Assembly (NCBI GenBank): GCA_036897485.1
Contig: JAYMTF010000670.1
Location: forward strand, 1-31,884
DNA: 31,884 nucleotides
Direction: 5' to 3'
Source of the DNA: Pelargonium nanum
Taxonomy: Eukaryota > Streptophyta > Magnoliopsida > Geraniales > Geraniaceae
Below, piece after piece: positions 23,897-31,884 of the stretch. The position numbers and the translations under genes were made by a program. Below the pieces are notes generated by a model that was not told the origin of the DNA, searched no databases, and saw only the letters and a program-made list of their open reading frames with translations. Position 1 is the stretch's first letter, and the number at the start of each line of letters is the position of its first letter.

Positions 23897-26800
23897 TTAG
23901 CAAAAACATGTATAGGCCAAGTGATTCTTCTTGGAGACATATGGAGATATGAAATCGGTAGCAGAAGCAACAGAACTTGATATTTCGGCAGGAACAAGTA
24001 TCTGATTCTTGCCCGAAGCAATTCTCTTACCGGCTACATTGGCGTAGAATAAGCCCGAGATGGCTGGTACAAAAGCATCACTTTGCGAACAGATGTAGAA
24101 GTCGATCACCTTTTCCAGCTCAGAGCCTTCGGAATCAAGAAACTTTGACTTTCGATCCTCAGGCATTACGGTTTCCTGTGGTAGTTCATGAAGGCAACAA
24201 AAATTTCAAAACCTTAGTGTTTGTCTCGATAATCAAACCTGGGATCGAGGACAGCATAGCAAATAGTAATGTAACTAATGTTCCATTTTGAAGCATCTAT
24301 GTACACAAATTACTCTAAAACAAACAACGATATAGAGCGGTTCGTAGTATAGTGAATCATGGATTGGAGCTGGCAATTCAGGACGGGTTTATTGAGTTCA
24401 TGTTGAAAATACATAACCCAAACTGGATCGCAAGAGGCTCGAGTTGTGGATTTCAGGTAGTGGGTCGGGTTGGCCGGCCTGATCCACTATTTTTCCACGG
24501 TAAACCTGATGCCACCCGAACCCGCAAAAATGCAAATGGGATTTTGGGTGCCCTCAAGTGTGGGTCCAAATGCCAACTCTATCATGGATAGTGGATACAG
24601 CAGAAAACCTGAAGCTAGGTTTCATCGATTGCATGCAAAATGGGTTTTATATTAATGACCTGAAGTTCTAAAAACGCCGAGAGTAATACGAAATTGGCCC
24701 TTACCTTTGTATAAGTCTTCGGGAAGTAACCCTTGAGAGCATCGAGGCTCTCGTCCCATCTCGGTTGAGTCAAATACACTGCAGTGTCCTTATCGAACCT
24801 AATCTTCCTCAAAAACTCAGCAATCTCTTCTGCATTGTAACAACTTTTCTTTCCCTGGCAACTCTTCTTCTCCAGTATATCTACCCTCAAGTCCACAGCT
24901 ACAAATCGGCCACTGGACTTCCGACTCAAAGTCCTTAGCCGCTCAACCATGGAGTCCACAACTTCCTGAACCTCTGGTTGCAACTCTAGAGTTCCAAACA
25001 TAGCCAAACATGCAACAGAATCGGCATTACTTTTCTCTTCGCTCTTTCTCATATTAACTGACGGGAAATAAGTTGCCAGCCTTATGTTGCCATTTGTCCT
25101 AAAGACCGGTTCAATATGGTCTGCTACATGGTCCTCGGATACCCGATTAGGGACTTTCACAACAGCAAGGTTCCGTGCTGATATTTCACTCGGCAGCTCT
25201 TTTGCTACTCTCACCACTCCGTCCAGGCTTTGCATAAACTTCTCAACGTCGTATATTTCTTCAAAGTTCCTGAAATATCAGTACTTCTTCATTACAAATT
25301 GCAATACCGACATTGACGGTGAAGTAAAAAGTCTAGGTACCAAGCTAAACTTAAGCTCTATTTTTTACTAAATAACACAGTGATCGTGAACAAAGTTAAT
25401 TTTAGAACTGACCTCTTATCACCTGGTTTGCTTCCCCTGATATCAGGAAGCACAAGAGTTGCTCCTAGATATCTTGCGACAACAACGGCATCAGCAACCT
25501 GAAGAACAAATTCACCAAGAAAAATAACAAAATCAGATAAGAGGGAAAGGAAAGGAAGAACATTGAGGCCTTCGCTATCAAGCAAGAATGGTTCACGAGA
25601 AAAAACGGCAACTCAAAGTCTCAAAACATTTACAAGAAATTAAAGGCCGGTATGAGTAAGAAGGTTGTATATAGATTCTGTGGTAAAATTCTGAATTACT
25701 CGGCATACAATATGACTTCAACAAATTATGCGAGTTCTCATACCGAGTGTATGTAATGTGCACATAGTAACATTTCATTTTAACATCCGACACACTATAA
25801 TTGCTACAAAGGAAAACACAAGGTAGATGATAAAATAAACTGCAATACTGAGCCATGTGATGAGCTCGTGTACCTGTGAGACATGGTATTCAGGGCCATT
25901 AGTCAATGAGAACGTGACGAATCCTTTTGACTGCTCTATATCTTCCCCTGATCAAGTAACAAATAAAGAGATTGAAATAAGAACAAAGCAACATAATTCA
26001 CTAATTACTCATAGATTATAGGTGATCGCACAAACTCACCCGAAGCCGGATTGGTCCAACATTGTTTTAGCTCCTGGTCATCCGCCTGCCATGGCCCTTT
26101 AGTATTCTTAGAAAGTGAAACATGGCTCTGCTCTGCAATCTTGCTATTCTCGTAGATATTTGTCCCCGGAAGTTTCTCCTTAAAAAATCACGGGGAAAAG
26201 AGTAAAAATAAGCACACGAATTGATGACCATGTAAACTTTTTTGTATACAAAGGATGGACATTGCCCGAACCAATCCACATAGAATTCACCATTATTTCA
26301 CAGTAAATACTCATAACCCTCAAGTAAAAAGAACATGAAAGGACCAAAAACTAACTCCATGTACTTTCAATTTTCATTTCGGCAATTAGATTTAACAACA
26401 TTTTTTCGATCTCATCATGTGTATCGCACATGATCTATCAGTTTTTTTTCTTTTCAAAATACTCATTTCACCATTACTATACTATCACCATCAATCTCAC
26501 GTTAAAGTACATGGTGTTAGCTGTCAAGAAAAAAAATCAAAACTATAAGGAGTGACCTGCAAATGAAGCCAAGTATAGGCATTGATCTGCAATTTGCCCA
26601 AAAAATCTATGAAGGCATGTTTGGTATCAAACAAATTGTAGAAAAAGAAATGGCAAAAACATAAAGAAAACAAAGAACTCCATCAATCTAAAACACAAAG
26701 ATCTGTTAAACTACTCATTTGCTAAGCCAAATCCACTTGAGTTTCTCATCTTCAGAGCCAACAAAATGAGCTCAAGATTCAAAATTTCACATCCAAATCC

Positions 26801-27077
26801 TCAACCCATCATGAAGCAGCACCAAATCAGTAATGGGTCAGTGTCTAATTCAGCTAAAAACACTAAACAAAAACAGTGACATGATCTACAGATTCAGCAG
26901 ATAAAGAGAAATTAGAAAATTGAAGTGAAACAGTGAAACCATATTAAATGGATCGATCAGATTCAGTGAACTCACTTCAACAGAATCGAAATGGTCTCTC
27001 TTGATCATGTTCCCGAGCATCACGAACATGGTCACTGTCAAGATTCCAGCCACCACCTGCCTCAAATCCACACCCAT
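23897..27077 (-). CDS. MSR1: O-fucosyltransferase-family protein, MANNAN SYNTHESIS-RELATED 1-like
   Basis: Predicted type II Golgi membrane protein of the plant O-fucosyltransferase (DUF246) superfamily. MSR proteins promote mannan synthesis, but their exact activity is not settled. Exons in transcript order: 27077-26976, 26178-26040, 25947-25874, 25498-25413, 25269-24705, 24175-23897; all GT-AG, 1245 nt, 414 residues, TAA stop. The N-terminus MGVDLRQVVAGILTVTMFVM is a signal anchor (about residues 7-25) and is what I recognise as MSR-type. Family motifs follow: LVLPDIRGSKPGDKRNFEEI (about 120-139), FVAVDLRVDI (256-265, at the place of the family's HxRFExDM-like motif, which is not matched exactly), TAVYLTQPRWDESLDALKGY (296-315) and SQSDAFVPAISGLFYANVAG (352-371). 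The short stem of about 80 residues after the membrane anchor is Ser/Lys-rich. All parts are intact. Family membership is firm; the MSR1 orthology rests on memory of the N-terminus. Confidence 0.9.
24365..24581. mobile_element. hAT-like MITE with perfect 8-bp target duplication, last intron of the MSR1-like gene
   Basis: The octamer tcatggat flanks the element exactly (24357-24364 and 24582-24589). The left end TGGAGCTGGCAATTC and the complement of the right end, TAGAGTTGGCATTTGG, are diverged terminal inverted repeats. It is 217 bp long, with gggtcgggttggcc and cacccgaacccgc inside and no transposase frame. The perfect duplication with diverged ends shows a genuine hAT-type insertion. Confidence 0.88.
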
Positions 27078-27300
27078 TTTTGCTTCTTCTTTGTCACTGT
27101 GACTTGAAGATCAGGATTCAGAAGAAGCAGAAAAAAAAAAACCCTATTAATGGAGAGATTGGTGGGTTTGGTTTGGAAAATTGGGAGCTGAAATGGGAAG
27201 GCTTGAGTTGAATCGAAGATATAAGAGAGTGTGTGTGTGTGTGAGAGAGAGAGATACACAGAGCATATGCTTAAATCAAAAGTGGGTCTTTGACGCCCAC
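27078..27300 (-). promoter_or_regulatory. Probable leader/promoter of the MSR1-like gene with (GT)n(GA)n microsatellite
   Basis: A compound microsatellite, (GT)7 at 27229-27242 followed by (GA)5-6 at 27243-27253, lies about 150 bp upstream of the ATG; on the transcribed sense it is a TC/AC tract. Such pyrimidine-rich tracts are common in plant core promoters and 5'UTRs. No TATA box is clear, and the start site is not placed. Confidence 0.4.
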
Positions 27301-27488
27301 CGACACATTTCCGAGAAAATTGATAGCTTGCCTTGCCTACACAACATTCTTACCATTTTGTCTACTTTCTTATTTGCAATAATGCCCTTGTACTCTTTCG
27401 GAATTCTAGAGTTGGCAAGTAGAATTTTAGAATATTCCTCGTACGAGTTGAAAATGTTAGTTTAAAATAATATCGCTACAAGGGTACA

Positions 27489-27660
27489 TAGAGCTGGCAA
27501 ATGGCCCGACGGGCAAAAAATGTGAGTATGCTTATCAGGCCATTATGTCGGGTCGGGAAAATGATGTCTCACGGGTTGCTGCTTGTTTTGCAAACAAAAT
27601 AGGCCACGAACCGGAATCTTGTGTCTAGAAAGGTTGGAACGAACAATGCGTGAATGTTCA
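27489..27660. mobile_element. Possible truncated hAT-like element (left end only)
   Basis: TAGAGCTGGCAAATGGCCCG at 27489 has the same terminus as the elements at 21987 and 24365, and the following gtcgggtcggg-type body is similar in flavour. A second look-alike, TAGAGTTGGCAAGT, occurs at about 27411. I found no matching right end or target duplication, so the right boundary is nominal. Confidence 0.35.
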
Positions 27661-29219
27661 TTGCGCTCTTTTATTTTACCTAAAATTGGTTTAATCGGGT
27701 CTTATTAGTGATAGCTCGCATGATATTGGCCTATCTGGTATCTCATTTTATTGATGAAGATACAAGTCACGTGTTTCAGAATCGATTGTCGCTTACTCTC
27801 ACAATTTTAATAATGAGGTTAAGAAGGCAAATGAGCGTTTCTTTAAAGATGAATTTTGGACTCGCACTTTTATTTACATATTTATTTGCCAAATCTCAAA
27901 TAAACTTATTCAACGATTGCATCATTCACAAGTCAAGACATATTACAACGAAATAAGAGTTTGAACATCACCAACAAAAAATATTCGATATTTACCAACT
28001 CAATCAACATTGAGCTATCAAACAAAAGTTAGACCCTCAAGTTTTAAAAATTTCCAAACTTCCCCTACTCTCTTTATATTTTCATTTTCTCTCCCTAAAC
28101 TCAAATTTATTATGTACATTCAATTTGGTGATTTTTCATTTTCATGGTCATGACTATTTTGAACACTTTATGTAAAAAGTAAATACTAAATACCCACAAT
28201 CTACTATTTGTTACTTTCTAAATTTAAAGCATGTGATTTTAGTATTATTAATGAATATGAGGTGGGACTAAGCTATCTTTTATTAAAGTCATTCAATTGT
28301 TAATTAAATACCAATAAGTAAGTATTTAATAGAAATGGTAATGTGTCACCTTAGATAGCTCTCCTATAGTTTCTATGGGTCCCATCCAATGGTTTAAATT
28401 AGATCAATAACTTTGTGCTTTTTTGACTATTCTTATTTGCATCCTATTTGGATTTTATTATTTTAACAAATATTCTAAGCCATAATTTTTATTTTATTAA
28501 ACTACAAAAATCTTGTCCCTTGTCTAGCTATTTTTCAATAGCCATAAACATTGATTTTTTCATTTTTGACTCTTTTTATCTTCACATATTTTGGTTGTTT
28601 CCAATTCAGATTCAAATTGTCAACCATATCTTATTAAAAAAAATATTTATATTTATTTCAATATACAGAGTAAAAAAATATAAATTTTATTTTTTTTACT
28701 TAACCAATGCGAAGTTAATAAAGTATTGTCACTTCATTAAAATTCTCTCGTTCTCATTAAAGTAAATTTGTGAAAACGAAGCAATCCACTAAATCCAGAC
28801 AATTTAATGATATGTCACGATCTTATTATTTAAATCAAATAATTTTTAGCTTTAAAATCATTACTAATTATATGTGTTGCATCTCACATTATCATTGTTG
28901 ATTGACATGGAAAAAATTTAAGATGTAGATAAAATGTTATTATATAAAGTGCACATTTAAGGCACGTGATTGGATAGACATATTGAGCCCATAGCTACAG
29001 TAGTGTAGGGTAGTGTCCTACAATTGAGAGGTCACTATATTGATGGATTGGCACTAGCTGTTTAATTTAACAATTTAATAGATTCAATTAAATTTATTTT
29101 ATTTTTATTTTTAATATTACATATCATGTGCTTAATTTGGTTCTGACAGTGGCTGTGGTCTGCATCTGATTATCCAAATCCTTGGATCTTTCGCTCTCTT
29201 TGGACTTTTCACAAACACT
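27661..29219. other. AT-rich intergenic DNA
   Basis: No credible gene. Long open frames (for example 28448-28765) are low-complexity Phe/Ile/Tyr-rich translations of AT-rich DNA. A weak inverted pair, gtgggactaagctatct (about 28262) and agatagctctcctatag followed by gggtcccatcc (about 28345-28387), may be the remains of a small MITE. Confidence 0.45.
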
Positions 29220-29232
29220 TGGTAGGCTCTTT

Positions 29233-29465
29233 TTTCGTTTTTTTTTTTGTTTTATACCATTGGGTTTCTGAGCAGACTCGAACTTTCGCGATAGACACTT
29301 TTAAGCCATTTGACTATACCCAGATTAATCCTCATTCGAGGCTTGGTCACAGGGTTAAAGATTTCTCACCTCTTCCTCACAGGTGTGTTGAGTGGGGATC
29401 GAATTCAAGAGCTCTTCCCACTCACGCAGCCCCAACGCACCAACTGCGCCACACTCAGTGGTTCG
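29233..29465 (-). mobile_element. Complete tRNA-derived SINE with 13-bp target duplication
   Basis: On the minus strand the head carries box A TGGCGCAGTTGGTGCG (29451-29436) and box B GAATTCGATCCCC (29406-29394), the internal polymerase III promoter of tRNA-like genes. The body is unrelated to tRNA, and the 3' end is A-rich (plus-strand T tract about 29233-29250). The flanks tggtaggctcttt (29220-29232 and 29466-29478) are identical, which proves target-primed insertion. Length of 233 bp fits plant SINEs. The frame of 91 codons across it is not a gene. Confidence 0.92.
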
Positions 29466-29478
29466 TGGTAGGCTCTTT

Positions 29479-30212
29479 GTTTGTTTGTTTGTAATTTTTG
29501 GTGGGCTTCTTTGGAAAATTATGTATTTCTATTAAACAAAAAATGGGTTTTTGCCCTTATTTGGTTGAGATTAAACTTAATAGGGTTCTTGTAATTATTA
29601 AACAAAAATATGTAATCTACTAAGAAATAGTTTAGAATGATTGTTACGATAAAGTAAGTTTTGGAACTGCATTGGATCGTTTTACTTATATAACGTTATT
29701 TACTACCCGAAATTTAAACAATTTTGTTTTATAAGTCTCAATTTTGAATTAAAAAAATATGGTTAAGAATTTAAATGTCATTGTATAACAAAAAAATGCT
29801 ATAATTTATCGTTGGTGTGAGTCACTATTGTCTGCTTCAATTTCTATGCACTTCCATCAATAAATCTATGCCACACCCACATATTATTATTATACATCCA
29901 ATGGTTTTGATATTAGTGTATGAAAACATTTTATTAATCTCAAATTTGAATATAATTTTATAATATTTCAAGTGGTGTTTTTCTAATTAATGTCAATCTT
30001 ACACACTTCCCATAAAATCATAAAAAATATATTTTGTGATGTGTTAGTTGGCAAAGCAAAATCATTCAACCAAAGCAGCCTCAATCAAACTCAACTACTT
30101 TTTCTTACCCTCATTTGTGGTCAAATTTAAAGGTCAATGATTCCAAAGTCTATTACACATGTCATGTAATGTGGGCTAAAATAAAATAAAGCTTTCCAAT
30201 TTAATACAAAAA
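29479..30212. other. AT-rich intergenic DNA
   Basis: No gene, RNA or bounded repeat is seen apart from simple T-rich and A-rich tracts. Confidence 0.5.
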
Positions 30213-30293
30213 ATTATTTTATGGGCTTGTGGATTAAACCCATCCTCAAATTTGGGTTTAGTAGAGCTCAAATTGTGCAAATATTAAGGCCCA
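30213..30293 (+). repeat. Copy A of a segment duplicated in the coatomer promoter
   Basis: The order ttattttatggRcttgtgg, tcaaatttgggYtt, agYYcaaat, aaggccca matches the segment at 31199-31285 about 1 kb downstream. Copy A has fewer intact AGCCCA motifs than copy B. See the finding on this duplication. Confidence 0.6.
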
Positions 30294-30447
30294 TCATCAA
30301 CTCACTCCTAGAATATATCCAATAGTTTGAACTTCACACCTCTTATGCAAAATTGACACTTTTTTTTTTAAAAAAAATTTCTTTTATAAAGGACCTTTTT
30401 TTATAAAAAAAAGAAAAGAAGAGTTACTATAATTATGCAGCACAATC

Positions 30448-30563
30448 TCGGAACATTCGCTAGATTTATTCTCTTGGGAAGGGCATTTAGGCCCTGAGGA
30501 GTTTTCTTCGATTTTGTTACATGATTTGAGTAATTAATATACCAAAGTTTCCCTCAAAAAAAA
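30448..30563 (+). mobile_element. 5'-truncated LINE tail with 17-bp target duplication
   Basis: The sequence aattatgcagcacaatc occurs at 30431-30447 and again at 30564-30580. The 116 bp between them end in accaaagtttccctc followed by a run of A, as in the 3' end of plant L1-type LINEs. A long target duplication, poly-A end and severe 5' truncation together define a target-primed non-LTR insertion. No coding frame remains. Confidence 0.9.
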
Positions 30564-30580
30564 AATTATGCAGCACAATC

Positions 30581-31198
30581 ATTTATAAATTGCTATTTTG
30601 TCACATAGAGGAAGAGATTGACTCCCATATGGGGAAATGATGATTCATTACAAACCTCATTTCATTTATCAAAATCATGATGGGGATAAATTCTATCCCA
30701 ATACGACTCTTTATGGTATAAAAAAGTAATTTTATTGGTCGAATTTATCGCATGTCACGTATTTGTAGGAACTACGGGAACGCTTTCAACATTTAGGAGC
30801 CATAGATTGATCATAAGATCTTGTTCAACAAGAGGAAGACATAATTTGTTTCCATTCAAGTTGGGCAAAATCACTCTTTTTAAAATCTAACAATCTAAAT
30901 TCCAATTAGTTTGGTGAGACCATTTGGGAGAGGGATGTTCGTTCCCATTTCTCATTTAATTGGATCCTCCAAAACCACACGAACCCTCTAAAAAAACGAG
31001 ATTTCGAGTCAACACTTTTTGAGATTTTGACAAAATTGCTTTTCAGAGAGCACAATGCAATAGAAGTTGTCAACTACGTCTTGGAGAAGTTATTGTTTAT
31101 CGTTGATCTCTACGGTAGAACCGTTCGGAGGCCTATAGGAGGTTGTGGTTTACTTTACATCCGATATTTATGATTCAACAGTTTGATTTCCGCACATT
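30581..31198. other. Intergenic DNA upstream of the coatomer gene
   Basis: No gene or bounded repeat is visible. It forms the distal promoter region of the coatomer gene. T-rich and A-rich runs are present but nothing specific. Confidence 0.5.
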
Positions 31199-31313
31199 TA
31201 TTATTTTTATGGACTTGTGGCTTAGCCCAACTTCAAATTTGGGCTTATTCGAGCCCAAATCCACAAACCAGCCCAAATCCGGCCCATATTAAAATCGGCC
31301 CGAAGTATATATA
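31199..31313 (+). promoter_or_regulatory. Promoter of the coatomer beta gene: cluster of site II motifs and TATA box
   Basis: AGCCCAA occurs at 31224, 31252 and 31270, its complement TTGGGCT at about 31239, GGCCCAT at 31281 and GGCCCG at 31298. A TATA box, TATATATA, is at 31306-31313, 226 bp before the ATG, leaving room for a leader of about 190 bp with no upstream ATG. Dense site II elements mark plant housekeeping, growth-linked promoters bound by TCP factors. Confidence 0.75.
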
Positions 31314-31538
31314 CATATGTATATTCGGATCCATTTAGCTTGAGTTTCTCTCTCCTGCAGTTGAAGCTTCGTCTTCTTCAAGAGCAACCAGACTGAGACC
31401 AGTCCAGATCCGTCTCTTCTCTCTTCTACTCTCAATCCTCAATTTCTCCAGATCTCCGTCTGGTGAAGCTTGATCTGAACCAGCTCCACCTCTCCATTTC
31501 CAGATCTCAGACTTTCAGTGAGAGCTGAGCTCAGAAAA

Positions 31539-31884
31539 ATGGAGAAATCGTGCTCGCTCCTGGTGTACTTCGACAAGGCCACGCCTGCTCTCGCCAACGA
31601 GATCAAGGAAGCTCTGGAAGGAAGCGACGCGGAGGAAAAAATCGACGCCATGAAGAAAGCTATAATGCTGCTCTTGAACGGCGAGACCATTCCCCAACTC
31701 TTCATCACCATTATCCGCTACGTCCTCACCTCCGAGGACCACACGATCCAGAAGCTTCTCCTCCTCTACTTGGAGATCATCGACAAGACCGATTCTCGCG
31801 GCAAGGTCCTCCCGGAGATGATCCTGATCTGCCAGAACTTGCGCAACAATCTTCAGCACCCGAACGAGTACATCCGCGGCGTCA
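31539..31884 (+). CDS. COPB1: Coatomer subunit beta (beta-COP), N-terminal part, cut by window end
   Basis: Subunit of the COPI coat that forms retrograde Golgi-to-ER and intra-Golgi vesicles. The ATG at 31539 opens 115 complete codons that run off the window; plant beta-COP is about 950 residues. The opening MEKSCSLLVYFDKATPALAN and the following KIDAMKKAIMLLLNGETIPQ, LTSEDHTIQKLLLLYLEIID are the first helices of the adaptin-like N-terminal solenoid shared by beta-COP and AP-complex large chains. The first exon is clearly GC-richer, with many C- or G-ending codons, than the other genes here, which also creates a long antisense open frame that is not a gene. No frameshift is seen. Confidence 0.95.
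   Translation, partial: MEKSCSLLVYFDKATPALANEIKEALEGSDAEEKIDAMKKAIMLLLNGETIPQLFITIIRYVLTSEDHTIQKLLLLYLEIIDKTDSRGKVLPEMILICQNLRNNLQHPNEYIRGV

Noticed and set aside
28448..28765. 105-codon Phe/Ile-rich frame as a membrane protein gene
   Set aside because: Composition is what AT-rich non-coding DNA gives; no start context, promoter or family match.
29394..29451. True tRNA gene on the minus strand
   Set aside because: Boxes A and B are present, but no acceptor stem or anticodon arm pairs, and the sequence continues into a SINE body with an A-rich tail.
29219..29494. 91-codon frame with RTRTFAIDTFKPF-type text
   Set aside because: It lies across the SINE and reads antisense to its tRNA-derived head.
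31439..31859. Long minus-strand open frames (90 and 114 codons) opposite the coatomer gene
   Set aside because: They are antisense shadows of a GC-rich coding exon; the plus frame matches beta-COP throughout.

Overview
The window reads as nuclear chromosome of a flowering plant, almost certainly a eudicot. It has AT-rich intergenic DNA, many GT-AG introns, plant-type promoters (telo-box and TGGGCC/AGCCCA site II motifs) and four genes whose proteins are plant versions of eukaryotic families. I cannot fix the genus from sequence alone; a rosid is only a guess. There is no sign of bacterial, organellar or viral coding sequence.

Layout. (1) 670-2601, minus: 60S ribosomal protein L7, six coding exons, 244 residues, plus a 5'UTR intron and a promoter rich in ribosomal-protein motifs. 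(2) 5406-22503, plus: an autoinhibited, calmodulin-regulated plasma-membrane-type Ca2+-ATPase of the ACA8/ACA10 group. I could trace all 33 coding exons, with frame kept across every junction, to a 1081-residue protein. (3) 23897-27077, minus: a plant O-fucosyltransferase-family type II membrane protein that looks like MANNAN SYNTHESIS-RELATED 1, six exons, 414 residues. (4) 31539-31884, plus: the first 115 codons of coatomer subunit beta, cut by the window edge. Genes 1 and 2 are divergent, 2 and 3 convergent, 3 and 4 divergent. They share no pathway; the order looks like ordinary chromosomal neighbourhood. Three of the four products belong to the translation/secretory/membrane side of the cell.

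The non-coding DNA is the more unusual part. The Ca2+-ATPase gene spreads 3.2 kb of coding sequence over 17 kb, and its introns hold an approximately 82-bp minisatellite (intron 1), a 2.3-kb degenerate minus-strand block with an RRM-like reading frame (intron 18), a long-armed foldback element (intron 28), a small inverted/tandem repeat (intron 32) and hAT-like miniature elements. Between 20.7 and 24.6 kb four short elements share a terminus of the form TAGAGCTGRCAA, one with a perfect 8-bp target duplication; a fifth possible end lies at 27.49 kb. Elsewhere there are a Harbinger-type MITE with TTA duplications, a complete tRNA-derived SINE with a 13-bp target duplication, and a 5'-truncated LINE tail with a 17-bp target duplication.

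I found no convincing undescribed biological system. The findings are mobile-element insertions, repeats and candidate regulatory features, with explicit tests for each.
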